A stretch of 64,000 nucleotides of DNA, from the NCBI RefSeq assembly GCF_014641635.1, contig NZ_BMIC01000001.1, positions 62,001 to 126,000 on the forward strand. The letters run 5' to 3'. The DNA comes from Aquaticitalea lipolytica (lineage in GTDB: Bacteria; Bacteroidota; Bacteroidia; Flavobacteriales; Flavobacteriaceae). This document shows positions 33,898 to 43,045 of the stretch, piece by piece (the stretch's first letter is position 1; every line of letters starts with the position of its first letter). The notes under the pieces are model-generated. The model worked only from the letters and a program-made list of their open reading frames with translations. It made no database searches and was not told where the DNA came from. The translations under genes were made by a program, and so were the position numbers.

Positions 33898-35079
33898 TTG
33901 AAATCTAAGTCTACAAGATTATATTTTTTAGATGCTGTTAGGGCATTTGCTATTTTGATGATGCTACAAGGGCATTTTGTCGATACTTTATTAAATCCAT
34001 TGTATCGTGATGACTCCTATATTGCATACACTATATGGTCGTATTTTAGAGGTATTACTGCGCCTACATTTTTTACTATTTCTGGATTAGTTGTATTGTA
34101 TTTGATGCTAAAAGCCAATGAGAAAGGCGATGATAGCGTTCGTATAAAAAAGGGCGTTTCGCGTGGACTGATGCTGTTAGTCATTGGTTATGCTTTGAGG
34201 ATTCCGTTTTTATCATGGTTACAAGGAAAGTTTGACACTTACTTTTTGGTTATTGATGTACTGCAGTGTATCGGACTGTCATTATTGATATTAATAGGAC
34301 TGTATTTGCTATGTAGGAGAAACAGTAAAATACTATCTGTGGTATTGTTGACTATTGGTTGCGTTATCTTTTTAACCGAGCCTTTATACCGAACCTTAAG
34401 AGTAGATAGTATTCCGTTGTTTTTTTCTAACTATATATCGAAAGCCAATGGTTCTATTTTTAATATTATACCTTGGTTTGGTTATGTTGCCTTTGGTGGT
34501 TATTTAGCCACTATATTTTTTAGAAAATCGCAAAATGAATATTTTAAAGTACGAACCGTTTCTATATTTTTTGGAGTAGGTTTAGTCTTGTTATTCTTTT
34601 CAACCGATATTTTACATCTACTGTATTATTTAACTAATATTCAGCTATTTGAAGATGCAGCAAATTATAACTATTTGTTTTTGCGCTTAGGGAATGTGTT
34701 TTTATATTTTGGTGTTTTCTATTTACTTGAACGCTATATGAAACAGTCGATAGTCACAAAAATTGGTGAAAAGACCTTAAACATATATGTGGTTCATTTT
34801 ATAATTATTTACGGAAGTTTTACAGGAATAGGACTAAAACATTTTTGGTACAAATCACTCGAGCCTTGGGAAGCTGTTTTTGGAGCTATAGCATTTATGA
34901 TTGTAGTTTGCCTAATTGTATTCCATATAGGTAAAACCAATGCCTTTATATATAACAACCTTCGTAGATTATTACACCTAGTTATAAAGCCCAATAAACA
35001 CAGTACAGAATACGATGATGTTTCTGGTGAAGGTGAAGATGACGATGAAGAAAATGAGGTAGAAGACGTTAAAAATTAG
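33898..35079 (+). CDS. Membrane acyltransferase-like protein, DUF1624/heparan-N-acetyltransferase type
   Basis: 393 aa, ten or so membrane helices. The opening [20 protein letters not shown] carries the R-x-x-x-LD...R and QGHF pattern of DUF1624/YeiB-like membrane acetyltransferases, and [13 protein letters not shown] follows. The reading needs a TTG start at 33898; the next ATG would delete the first helix and the conserved Arg-Leu-Asp, so TTG is preferred. The last 40 residues are a strongly acidic tail ([18 protein letters not shown]), unusual for the family. The last 11 bases overlap the convergent purC gene. Acyl donor and acceptor are unknown. Confidence 0.78.
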   Translation: MKSKSTRLYFLDAVRAFAILMMLQGHFVDTLLNPLYRDDSYIAYTIWSYFRGITAPTFFTISGLVVLYLMLKANEKGDDSVRIKKGVSRGLMLLVIGYALRIPFLSWLQGKFDTYFLVIDVLQCIGLSLLILIGLYLLCRRNSKILSVVLLTIGCVIFLTEPLYRTLRVDSIPLFFSNYISKANGSIFNIIPWFGYVAFGGYLATIFFRKSQNEYFKVRTVSIFFGVGLVLLFFSTDILHLLYYLTNIQLFEDAANYNYLFLRLGNVFLYFGVFYLLERYMKQSIVTKIGEKTLNIYVVHFIIIYGSFTGIGLKHFWYKSLEPWEAVFGAIAFMIVVCLIVFHIGKTNAFIYNNLRRLLHLVIKPNKHSTEYDDVSGEGEDDDEENEVEDVKN

Positions 35080-36028
35080 CTTTAGCTAGATAAGTTTCTA
35101 CATTCGTTTTTATGCGTTCCTGAATATTAGTAACATCGGCTTTTACAAATTGTTCTCCCATTATATTTTCATACAACTCTATATAACGTTCGCTTACTGT
35201 ATCGATATATTCATCAGACATTACAGGAACAGTTTGCCCTTGCAAACCTTGAAAGTTATTTGCAATTAGCCACTGACGTACAAACTCTTTTGATAGTTGT
35301 TTTTGCGGTTCGTTTTTATCTTGACGTTCTTGATAACCGTCAGCATAAAAGTATCGTGAAGAGTCTGGTGTGTGAATCTCATCGATAAGGACAATTTTAC
35401 CATCTTTAGTTTTACCGAATTCGTATTTGGTATCGACTAAAATTAAACCACGAGAGGCTGCTATTTCTGTTCCGCGTTGAAACAGTTTGCGTGTGTAATC
35501 TTCTAAAACCAAATAATCGGCTTCGCTAACAATGCCACGCTTAAGAATATCTTTGCGAGAAATATCTTCGTCATGGTCTCCCATTTCGGCTTTAGTTGCT
35601 GGTGTAATAATAGGCTCTGGGAATTTATCGTTTTCTTTCATGCCTTCTGGTAGTGGCACACCACAAAGCAAACGTTTACCAGTTTTATACTCACGTGCTG
35701 CATGACCAGACATGTAACCACGTATTACCATTTCTACTTTAAAAGGTTTGCATAAATGACCAACAGCCACATTTGGGTCTGGTGTTGCTATAAGCCAATT
35801 AGGTACCAAATCTTCAGTTTGAGACATGAATTTGGTAGCTATTTGGTTTAATATTTGCCCTTTGTATGGAATTCCTTTTGGCATTACAACATCGAAAGCC
35901 GAAAGCCTATCTGTAGCAATCATTACCAAAAGGTTATTATCTATATTATATACTTCTCTTACTTTCCCTTTATAAACACTTTTTTGGTTTGGAAAATTGA
36001 AATTGGTATCTATTATTGTTTTACTCAT
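35069..36028 (-). CDS. purC: SAICAR synthetase (phosphoribosylaminoimidazole-succinocarboxamide synthase)
   Basis: 319 aa. Joins CAIR and aspartate with ATP to form SAICAR in purine biosynthesis. Family signatures are present: [13 protein letters not shown] and [16 protein letters not shown] at the N-terminus, [27 protein letters not shown], and [19 protein letters not shown]. This is the longer form found in Bacteroidota and yeast rather than the short E. coli type. It is not clustered with other pur genes here. Its 3' end overlaps the convergent acyltransferase gene by 11 bases. The upstream spacer to phoH (88 bases) is unusually G+C-rich. Confidence 0.95.
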   Translation of the reverse strand: MSKTIIDTNFNFPNQKSVYKGKVREVYNIDNNLLVMIATDRLSAFDVVMPKGIPYKGQILNQIATKFMSQTEDLVPNWLIATPDPNVAVGHLCKPFKVEMVIRGYMSGHAAREYKTGKRLLCGVPLPEGMKENDKFPEPIITPATKAEMGDHDEDISRKDILKRGIVSEADYLVLEDYTRKLFQRGTEIAASRGLILVDTKYEFGKTKDGKIVLIDEIHTPDSSRYFYADGYQERQDKNEPQKQLSKEFVRQWLIANNFQGLQGQTVPVMSDEYIDTVSERYIELYENIMGEQFVKADVTNIQERIKTNVETYLAKANF

Positions 36029-36116
36029 TACTTATTTTTTTAGCCCTAATTGAGGCTTTGTTGGAGCTCCTCAAAGAGAGCGACTGCCGAAAGTAGGTTT
36101 CAGCTCCTACATATTA

Positions 36117-37070
36117 TTATTCTCTGTTTTCGATACTTCTGTAAGCTTCGATGACTTTTTTAACTAGTTTATGACGAATAACGTCTTTATCGTCTAGGAA
36201 AATCATGCCTACGCCTTCTACATTTTTAAGAATAAGAAGCGCTTCTTTAAGTCCTGAAATGGTGCGACGCGGTAAATCGATTTGACCTGGATCGCCTGTA
36301 AGTAAGAACTTGGCGTTTTTACCCATACGCGTTAAAAACATTTTCATTTGGTTGTGCGTTGTGTTTTGACCTTCGTCTAAAATCACAAAAGCATTGTCTA
36401 GCGTACGACCACGCATAAATGCCAAAGGCGCTATTTGAATGGTTCCGTTTTCGATAAACATTGCCAGCTTTTCTGCAGGAATCATATCGCGTAACGCATC
36501 GTATAACGGCTGCATGTAAGGGTCTAGTTTTTCTTTTAAATCGCCTGGAAGGAATCCTAAATTCTCTCCTGCCTCAACCGCTGGACGCGTTAATATAATA
36601 CGTTTTACCTCTTTATTTTTAAGGGCTTGTACTGCTAAGGCAACACCTGTATAGGTTTTTCCTGTACCTGCTGGACCTATGGCAAATACCATATCGTTTT
36701 GGCGCATACTCTCAACCAAACGACGTTGGTTTACTGTTTGCGCTTTTATTAACTTGCCGCCTACACCATGTACAATGACTTCTCCACTTTTATCAGACGT
36801 TGTGAAATCGTCGCTACTCTGACTTGTTAATACGCGCTCAATAACATTTTCGTCGATTTTATTATACTTCGTAAAATGTGTCATAAGCATAGTCATACGA
36901 CGATCAAATTCTTCTAGTAAATCTTCATCACCATAGACTTTTATTTTATTCCCTCTGGCAACTATTTTTAATTTAGGAAAGTATTTTTTAAGGAGTTCGA
37001 TGTTTGCATTTTGAGCTCCAAAAAAATCCTTAGGAGCAATTTCTTCTAATTCGATTATAAGTTCATTCAA
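36117..37070 (-). CDS. PhoH-family ATPase (PhoH/YbeZ)
   Basis: 317 aa. An N-terminal KH-like nucleic-acid-binding region (about 25-75: LKKYFPKLKIVARGNKIKV) precedes the PhoH ATPase domain. That domain has Walker A GPAGTGKTYTGVALA, then LTRPAVEAGENLGFLPGD, Walker B AFVILDEGQNTTHNQ and GDPGQIDLPRR. YbeZ-type proteins act with the endoribonuclease YbeY in rRNA maturation; no ybeY gene is visible in the window. The reading begins with TTG at 37070, which keeps the usual NELIIELEEI start; no in-frame ATG is closer. A candidate -7 element lies 87 bases upstream. Confidence 0.93.
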   Translation of the reverse strand: MNELIIELEEIAPKDFFGAQNANIELLKKYFPKLKIVARGNKIKVYGDEDLLEEFDRRMTMLMTHFTKYNKIDENVIERVLTSQSSDDFTTSDKSGEVIVHGVGGKLIKAQTVNQRRLVESMRQNDMVFAIGPAGTGKTYTGVALAVQALKNKEVKRIILTRPAVEAGENLGFLPGDLKEKLDPYMQPLYDALRDMIPAEKLAMFIENGTIQIAPLAFMRGRTLDNAFVILDEGQNTTHNQMKMFLTRMGKNAKFLLTGDPGQIDLPRRTISGLKEALLILKNVEGVGMIFLDDKDVIRHKLVKKVIEAYRSIENRE

Positions 37071-37156
37071 AAGCTATGGGATTTAATAATTTATCTGTTT
37101 TGTTTTATTAGTTTTGTGTTGTAACAAAATGACATAGATTTTTCAACCTATAGTAA

Positions 37157-37164
37157 CAAAAATA
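37157..37164 (-). promoter_or_regulatory. Candidate -7 element of phoH
   Basis: Minus-strand TATTTTTG, exact TAnnTTTG match, 87 bases before the TTG start. No clear TTG -33 element is found at the right distance. Confidence 0.35.
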
Positions 37165-37281
37165 ATTGAAAATATTTATAAAGAGATTGCCTCTGTCATT
37201 TAAAAATCAATTAGTTTTCAACATTACAATTACACACTATTTTATAACAAAGTAGCGTTAAAAAACAGAAACAATTTATAC

Positions 37282-38118
37282 ATGGCAATTATCACATTAA
37301 CGACTGATTTTGGCGAAAAAGATCACTTTGTAGGCGCTGTTAAAGGCGCTATATATAGCGAGCTGGAAAATGTTAAAATTGTTGATATCTCTCATTCTAT
37401 TTCTCCTTTTAATGTGCCTGAGGCTGCTTATATTATTCAGAATGTTTATAACAGTTTCCCTAAAGGGAGTATTCATTTAATTGGTATAGACTCTGAGCTT
37501 AATCAAGAAAACAAGCACATTGCTGTAAAGTTAGACGATCATTATTTTATATGTGCAAATAATGGTATTATGAGCATGATTTGTGCTGAGATTGCTGCTG
37601 AAAAGATTGTTGAAATAAATATACATGACAAAATAGAAACTAATTTTCCTGTTTTAGATGTGTTTGTAAAAGTGGCTTGCCATATAGCACGTGGCGGAAC
37701 TTTAGAGGTGGTTGGTAAAAAAATTGATACCATTAAGCCTATAAAAAATATGAGTCCGTTTGTTAATGACGAGCAAACACAAATTATTGGAAGTGTTATT
37801 TATATTGACAACTACGGAAATGTGGTTACCAACATTAAACGAAAGTTTTTTGAAACCATACAAAAAGGGCGTCCTTATGAGATTTCGGCAAGAAGCTATA
37901 AATTTAAAGAGATATATAATAAATACAGTGAGATTGTTAATTTTGACATGCCAGAAGACAAACGCCATGATGAAGGAAAAGGTCTTGTACTGTTTAACTC
38001 ATCTGACTATCTGGAAATTGCGATTTATAAAAGTGATAATGCCACTGTTGGTAGTGCATCGACTTTAATGGGCTTGCAAATGCGTGATACTGTAACCGTA
38101 AACTTCATAAAAGATTAA
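37282..38118 (+). CDS. SAM hydroxide adenosyltransferase (DUF62 family, S-adenosylmethionine hydrolase)
   Basis: 278 aa. The N-terminus ITLTTDFGEKDHFVGAVKGA is the family hallmark, with the Asp that binds the SAM ribose. HLIGIDSELN and HYFICANNGIMSMI follow, then a C-terminal beta domain (GSVIYIDNYGNVVTNI, with the conserved D-x-(Y/F)-G-N). The enzyme uses water or hydroxide to convert SAM to adenosine and methionine; relatives use fluoride or chloride, but hydrolysis is the common activity. It is two bases ahead of the ABM monooxygenase gene, then gldF, so it starts a likely operon. This order next to gldFG recurs in flavobacteria as far as I recall. Confidence 0.92.
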   Translation: MAIITLTTDFGEKDHFVGAVKGAIYSELENVKIVDISHSISPFNVPEAAYIIQNVYNSFPKGSIHLIGIDSELNQENKHIAVKLDDHYFICANNGIMSMICAEIAAEKIVEINIHDKIETNFPVLDVFVKVACHIARGGTLEVVGKKIDTIKPIKNMSPFVNDEQTQIIGSVIYIDNYGNVVTNIKRKFFETIQKGRPYEISARSYKFKEIYNKYSEIVNFDMPEDKRHDEGKGLVLFNSSDYLEIAIYKSDNATVGSASTLMGLQMRDTVTVNFIKD

Positions 38119-38120
38119 GT

Positions 38121-38417
38121 ATGTTTGTAAGAATTGTAAAAATGAGTTTTAATCCGTTGAAAGTAGACGAATTTCTAGCTAATTTTGAAGCCAAAAAGCG
38201 ATTGATTAGAGAATTTGAAGGTTGTGAGTTTTTAGAGTTATATAGAGATAAACACCACACCAACGTATTTTTTACTTATAGCTACTGGGATTCTGAAGAA
38301 TATTTAGAAAACTACAGACAATCTGATTTGTTTAAAAGCGTTTGGGCAAAAACCAAACCCCTTTTTAATGACAAACCTGAAGCTTGGAGTGTTGATAAAT
38401 TAGTTTCGCTGGAATAA
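38121..38417 (+). CDS. ABM-domain protein (putative quinol monooxygenase)
   Basis: 98 aa, one antibiotic-biosynthesis-monooxygenase fold (ferredoxin-like). It starts MFVRIVKMSFNPLKVDEFLA and continues with IREFEGCEFLELYRDK and TYSYWDSEEYLENYRQSDLF, then SVWAKTKPLFNDKPEAWS. Members form dimers and act on quinols or other aromatics without cofactors; many have no known role. It begins two bases after the SAM hydrolase stop, so it is co-transcribed and perhaps coupled. gldF follows 35 bases later. Confidence 0.85.
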   Translation: MFVRIVKMSFNPLKVDEFLANFEAKKRLIREFEGCEFLELYRDKHHTNVFFTYSYWDSEEYLENYRQSDLFKSVWAKTKPLFNDKPEAWSVDKLVSLE

Positions 38418-38452
38418 TTAATAATAAACCTTATAACTTTTAATAAAAGCAC

Positions 38453-39181
38453 ATGTTAGCCATACTAAAAAAAGAGATTAATAGTTTTTTTGCGTCGCCA
38501 ATTGGCTATTTGGTCATTGCTGTGTTTTTGCTACTCAATGGACTGTTTTTATGGTTATTTAAAGGTGAATTTAATATTTTAGATAATGGATTTGCCGATT
38601 TATCAGCTTTCTTTTTATTAGCACCTTGGATACTCATTTTTTTAATTCCAGCAGTTACTATGCGTAGCTTTTCTGATGAAAAAAAACAAGGCACATTAGA
38701 GTTATTACTCACAAAGCCTATTTCAAATTTACAGATTGTACTTGGTAAATATTTTGGCGCTTTTATACTTATTATTATTGCTCTAATTCCAACTTTATTA
38801 TACGTGTTTACTGTTAATAAACTTGGTAACCCAGAAGGCAACCTTGATATAGGAAGTACTTTAGGTTCGTATTTTGGATTGCTGTTTCTTGTTGCTGCAT
38901 ATACAGCAATTGGTATATTTTCTTCAACATTATCAGACAATCAAATTGTAGCCTTTATAATTGCAGTTTTTATTTGCTTTTTCTTCTATTTTGGATTTGA
39001 AGGCTTATCTAACTACAATCTTTTTGGTGACACTTTTTATATTGAAAAACTAGGCATGGAATCACATTTTAAAAGTATGAGTCGCGGAGTTTTAGATACC
39101 AGAGACATTATTTACTTTATTAGTATTACTATCCTTTTTATTATACTCACAAAACTTAACATTCAAAATTCAAAACAATGA
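38453..39181 (+). CDS. gldF: Gliding-motility ABC transporter permease GldF
   Basis: 242 aa with six membrane segments. It matches GldF: LKKEINSFFASPIGYLVIAV at the N-terminus, the conserved PAVTMRSFSDEKKQGTLELL loop, and LGSYFGLLFLVAAYTAIGIF. Together with GldA (ATPase, not in the window) and GldG it forms an inner-membrane ABC complex needed for gliding in some flavobacteria. The stop overlaps the next start by four bases (ATGA). Presence implies a gliding-capable lineage but does not prove motility. Confidence 0.94.
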   Translation: MLAILKKEINSFFASPIGYLVIAVFLLLNGLFLWLFKGEFNILDNGFADLSAFFLLAPWILIFLIPAVTMRSFSDEKKQGTLELLLTKPISNLQIVLGKYFGAFILIIIALIPTLLYVFTVNKLGNPEGNLDIGSTLGSYFGLLFLVAAYTAIGIFSSTLSDNQIVAFIIAVFICFFFYFGFEGLSNYNLFGDTFYIEKLGMESHFKSMSRGVLDTRDIIYFISITILFIILTKLNIQNSKQ

Positions 39182-39672
39182 TAATCACGCCTTTATTAGT
39201 ATTATTTGTAATTATAGTTTTTATACTCGTCTATCTTTTTGTTAGCACTATAGATAAACGCAAATGGCTTACGTTGCTTGTAAGTATAGTATTAACTCCT
39301 GTAGTATATTTCTATTTATTTTATCCTATGCTTAATATAATAAGCAATTATCATCATGAAAAATATTTTGATAAAGTAGCTTGGGCAGAAAAACCAGGGC
39401 TTCGTTATGAGATGATGAATAACATGATTGATTCTAAAGAGTTTACTGGTAAATCTAAAGAAGAGGTTACCAACCTTTTAGGAAAATATGAATGGTTAGG
39501 TTGGGATTATAAGCAAAATACTTATGATGAAGACAAATGGAATTATGGTGTAGGTATTTTACCTGGAGCTTTTAATGACAAAAAAGTTAATATGACTTTT
39601 ATATTTAAAGACAACCATGTAGTAGATATTCTTTATTTTGATGAACTTATTGTATTTGATGAGAAAAAATAA
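39178..39672 (+). CDS. Unknown membrane-anchored protein between gldF and gldG
   Basis: 164 aa. Two N-terminal hydrophobic helices (about 3-25 and 30-52) are followed by a soluble part with a BamE/SmpA-like opening (SKEEVTNLLGKYEWLGWDY) and strands (NMTFIFKDNHVVDILYFD). In most flavobacteria I know, gldF and gldG are adjacent, so this gene is an insertion between them. It overlaps gldF by 4 bases and gldG by 14, so it is part of the operon. It could tune or assemble the GldFG complex, but that is inference only. It is clearly coding: codon use and overlaps match the neighbours. Confidence 0.68.
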   Translation: MIITPLLVLFVIIVFILVYLFVSTIDKRKWLTLLVSIVLTPVVYFYLFYPMLNIISNYHHEKYFDKVAWAEKPGLRYEMMNNMIDSKEFTGKSKEEVTNLLGKYEWLGWDYKQNTYDEDKWNYGVGILPGAFNDKKVNMTFIFKDNHVVDILYFDELIVFDEKK

Positions 39673-41329
39673 ATCAAATATTGTAAAAATTGCTATTGTA
39701 CTGCTTGTCATTATTGTAGTTAATGTGGTAAGCGGTAAGCTGTATAAGCGTTTCGACTTAACTAAAGACAAACGTTATACACTATCGCAATCGGCTTTAA
39801 ATACTGTTAATGGCGTAGATTCGCCTGTTATTGTTGATGTGTTTTTAGAAGGAGAATTCCCTTCAGAGTTTAGACGATTACGAAACGAAACACAGCAGTT
39901 ATTAGAAGAGTTTGCGCTTTATAATAGCAATATAACCTTCAATTTTATAAACCCTTTAGAAGATGAGGCTACTCGCGATAGTAACATTCAGCAGTTAGTG
40001 CAGCGAGGCATGCAACCATTGCAATTAAGTGTTAATGAAAGTGGAAAATCGTCGCAAGAGCTAATTTTTCCTTGGGCTTTAGCAAGTTATAATGACCAAA
40101 CAGTACTAATTCCTCTTATTAAAAATAAAATAGGCTCTAATCAGCAAGAATTAGTAACTAATTCTATTCAAAATTTAGAGTATGCTTTTGCCGATGGATT
40201 TAAAAAATTAGTATCACAAAAAGAGAAAAAAATTGCCATTTTAAAAGGTAATGGCGAATTAAGTGATATTTATATAGCAGACTTTTTAAAGACTATAAAA
40301 GAACATTACTTTTTAGCGCCTTTTACTTTAGATAGTGTTGCTAGTAATCCGCTAGGAACCTTAAAAAACATAAAAGAGTACGATTTAATTATTGTTGCAA
40401 AACCAACACTTGCTTTTAGCGAAGAAGAAAAACAAGTATTAGATCAATATACCATGAATGGAGGAAAGAGTTTATGGCTTACAGAATCTATTGTGATGGA
40501 TAAAGACAGTTTGTATAACGATTCAGGCAAAGCGGTAGCTATTATGCGTGATTTAAATATGAATGACTTTTTCTTTAAGTATGGCGTTCGAGTAAATCCT
40601 GTTATAGTAAACGACCTCTACTCTGCTCCAATAACACTAGCTATTGGTGAAGGTAGCGATGCTCAATTTCAACCTCTACAATGGCCTTATTCGCCATTAG
40701 CAGCAGGCAATCCAGACCATTCAATTACCAGTAACCTTAACTTAGTTAAGTTTGATTTTGCAAGTCAGATAGATACCTTGAAAAATTCGGTTAAGAAAAC
40801 TATTCTATTACAAACATCAAGCCTTACAAAACTAGATGGTGTACCAAAAGAAATAAGCCTAGATATTGTAACGCAAGAGCCAGATCCTTCAACATTTACT
40901 AAAGGACCACAAAATTTAGCACTATTGTTAGAAGGTGAATTTACTTCGGTTTATAACAACCGAATTAAGCCCTTTAATCAATCGGATATAAAAGATAAAA
41001 GCACACCTACAAAAATGATTATTATTGCTGATGGTGATGTTATAAAAAATGATGTAGTAAAAAGTAAACCACAAGAACTAGGTTTTGACCGTTGGACAGG
41101 TCGTAGTTTTGGTAACAAAGAATTTTTGCTAAATGCAGTAAATTATCTCCTAAATGACGATGGACTTATAAACATTAGAAGCAAAGAAATACAAATTGCT
41201 TTTTTAGACACCCAAAAAGTTGAAGATGAAAAAAGCAAGTGGCAGTTTATAAATATCGCGTTACCACTGCTATTACTAGGGGTTTTCGGATTTGCTTTTA
41301 ATTATTTTAGAAAGAAGAAATATACCTAG
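39659..41329 (+). CDS. gldG: Gliding-motility ABC transporter auxiliary protein GldG
   Basis: 556 aa from the ATG at 39659. An N-terminal membrane helix (IAIVLLVIIVVNVVSGKLY) is followed by the GldG/ABC-type uncharacterised (PF09822-like) periplasmic domain (RFDLTKDKRYTLS, DSPVIVDVFLEGEFPSEFRR). A C-terminal helix (FINIALPLLLLGVFGFAFNY) and a KKK tail close it. A start at 39638 would add MMNLLYL, unlike relatives, so 39659 is chosen. It overlaps the preceding small gene by 14 bases. It works with GldF in gliding or secretion-related transport; the cargo is unknown. Confidence 0.93.
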   Translation: MRKNKSNIVKIAIVLLVIIVVNVVSGKLYKRFDLTKDKRYTLSQSALNTVNGVDSPVIVDVFLEGEFPSEFRRLRNETQQLLEEFALYNSNITFNFINPLEDEATRDSNIQQLVQRGMQPLQLSVNESGKSSQELIFPWALASYNDQTVLIPLIKNKIGSNQQELVTNSIQNLEYAFADGFKKLVSQKEKKIAILKGNGELSDIYIADFLKTIKEHYFLAPFTLDSVASNPLGTLKNIKEYDLIIVAKPTLAFSEEEKQVLDQYTMNGGKSLWLTESIVMDKDSLYNDSGKAVAIMRDLNMNDFFFKYGVRVNPVIVNDLYSAPITLAIGEGSDAQFQPLQWPYSPLAAGNPDHSITSNLNLVKFDFASQIDTLKNSVKKTILLQTSSLTKLDGVPKEISLDIVTQEPDPSTFTKGPQNLALLLEGEFTSVYNNRIKPFNQSDIKDKSTPTKMIIIADGDVIKNDVVKSKPQELGFDRWTGRSFGNKEFLLNAVNYLLNDDGLINIRSKEIQIAFLDTQKVEDEKSKWQFINIALPLLLLGVFGFAFNYFRKKKYT

Positions 41330-41371
41330 ACGTTGTTAATAAGTTTGTTTTATAAAACAAGACGTTTGAGA

Positions 41372-41379
41372 TATATTTG
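41372..41379 (+). promoter_or_regulatory. -7 element of the dnaN promoter
   Basis: TATATTTG, exact TAnnTTTG match, 41 bases before the ATG. TTTG at 41344-41347 could be the -33 element but the 24-base spacer is longer than usual. It suggests dnaN has its own promoter apart from the gldG operon. Confidence 0.5.
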
Positions 41380-41420
41380 TAAGACTAATATTATCATAGT
41401 AAGATTATAAAAAAATATAA

Positions 41421-42539
41421 ATGAAATTTATCGTATCGAGTACATATTTACTTAAGCAACTACAAGTTTTAGGTGGTGTTATTAATAACTCTAACACCTT
41501 ACCTATTTTAGATAATTTTTTGTTTGAACTAAATGATTCAAAACTTACAGTTTCTGCTAGTGATTTAGAAACTACAATGTCATCAACTATAGATGTAGAA
41601 AGTACTAGTAAAGGAAGCATTGCATTACCTGCAAGGCTATTATTAGATACACTTAAAACATTTCCAGAGCAGCCTTTAACTTTTGTTGTTGAAGACAATA
41701 ACACTGTAGAAATAAGTTCTAATCATGGTAAATATGCTTTGGCTTATGCCGATGGCAATGAGTTTCCTAAGGCTGTTGCTTTAGAAGATCCAAGTACTAC
41801 AACTATTACTGGAGATATTTTAGCTACAGCAATTAGCAAAACTATTTTTGCAGCAGGAAACGACGATTTACGACCTGTAATGAGTGGTGTGTTTTTTCAG
41901 TTTTCAACAGAAGGATTGACATTTGTTGCTACTGATGCTCACAAGTTAGTAAAATACACTCGTGAAGATGTAAAGGCAAGTCAGGTAGCAGAATTTATTA
42001 TGCCAAAAAAACCTTTAAATCTTTTAAAAGGTATTTTAGCTGGAAGTGATGATAATGTAACTATTGAGTATAATGATAGTAATGCAAAATTCACGTTTGA
42101 AAACTCTGAACTGGTATGTCGTTTAATTGATGGGAAGTATCCAAACTACGAAGCTGTTATTCCTAAAGAGAACCCAAATAAATTAACAATAGACAGAACA
42201 CAGTTTTTAAACTCTGTACGTCGTGTTAGTATTTTCTCTAATAAGACTACACATCAAATTAGATTAAAAATTGCAGGAGCAGAACTTAATATTTCAGCTG
42301 AAGATATAGATTACTCAAATAAAGCTGAAGAGCGTTTAACTTGTGATTATCAAGGCGACGATATGCAAATTGGTTTTAACTCTCGTTTTTTAACAGAAAT
42401 GTTAAATAACCTAAGTGCTGACGAAGTACAATTAGAAATGAGTTTACCAAACAGAGCAGGAATTTTAACTCCGATAGATGGTTTAGATGAAGGTGAGCAA
42501 GTTACTATGCTTGTTATGCCTGTAATGCTTAACAATTAA
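41421..42539 (+). CDS. dnaN: DNA polymerase III beta sliding clamp
   Basis: 372 aa in three similar clamp domains of about 120 residues each (about 1-120, 130-245, 250-372). Typical motifs are MKFIVSSTYLLKQLQVLGGV and NTLPILDNFLFEL, with ATDAHKLV, FIMPKKPLNLL and the C-terminal strand LVMPVMLN. The ring dimer tethers the replicative polymerase and repair proteins. It is not next to dnaA here, as is common in Bacteroidota. A terminator directly after the stop closes the transcript. Confidence 0.97.
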   Translation: MKFIVSSTYLLKQLQVLGGVINNSNTLPILDNFLFELNDSKLTVSASDLETTMSSTIDVESTSKGSIALPARLLLDTLKTFPEQPLTFVVEDNNTVEISSNHGKYALAYADGNEFPKAVALEDPSTTTITGDILATAISKTIFAAGNDDLRPVMSGVFFQFSTEGLTFVATDAHKLVKYTREDVKASQVAEFIMPKKPLNLLKGILAGSDDNVTIEYNDSNAKFTFENSELVCRLIDGKYPNYEAVIPKENPNKLTIDRTQFLNSVRRVSIFSNKTTHQIRLKIAGAELNISAEDIDYSNKAEERLTCDYQGDDMQIGFNSRFLTEMLNNLSADEVQLEMSLPNRAGILTPIDGLDEGEQVTMLVMPVMLNN

Positions 42540-42563
42540 AAGATTACTCTTTAATATATAATT

Positions 42564-42593
42564 AAAAACGCTCACTTTTCAGTGAGCGTTTTT
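42564..42593. terminator. Strong bidirectional terminator after dnaN
   Basis: 13-bp perfect stem AAAAACGCTCACT / AGTGAGCGTTTTT with a TTTC loop. It sits between dnaN (plus) and the convergent DUF4870 gene (minus) and can serve both. Confidence 0.92.
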
Positions 42594-42618
42594 GCTTTAT
42601 CTCAAAATAACTATATAA

Positions 42619-42957
42619 CTAACTAATAAAACTAAAAGATAAAGGGTATTTTGGTGTTTCTCCATTACTTGCCTTAATAGCATTAAGTATTGGGAAAATT
42701 ATTGCTATGATTCCTAAAGCTATAAATCCTAAAAGCCCTAGTCCGAATAATAAAATTAAAGGCACACAAATAATAGCATATACTATTAAACTTAATTGAA
42801 AATTAATGATGTTTTTACCGTGTGCATCCATTTGATATACTTTTTCCTTTTGGGTAACCCAAAGAATAAGTGGTAAAATTAAGCTCCCAAAACCAGTAAG
42901 CAATGTAACTAATTGACTTAGGTGTGTAATAACGATTAATTGTCTGTCTTCTCTCAT
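42619..42957 (-). CDS. DUF4870 membrane protein
   Basis: 112 aa with three predicted membrane helices. The family pattern is THLSQLVTLLTGFGSLILPL, then DAHGKNIINFQLSLIVYA, and a C-terminal IKASNGETPKYPLS. Tic20-like proteins of this type are small inner-membrane proteins of unknown role. The gene stands alone, with the LacI gene's stop 88 bases upstream on the same strand. No signal peptide other than helix 1. Confidence 0.87.
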   Translation of the reverse strand: MREDRQLIVITHLSQLVTLLTGFGSLILPLILWVTQKEKVYQMDAHGKNIINFQLSLIVYAIICVPLILLFGLGLLGFIALGIIAIIFPILNAIKASNGETPKYPLSFSFIS

Positions 42958-43045
42958 GATGATTATATTTTGATGATTGATGTACTTATATGACGCGAAA
43001 AAGACAAAAATGTTACAATATGTAGCAAAAATGAATAATCAGAAT

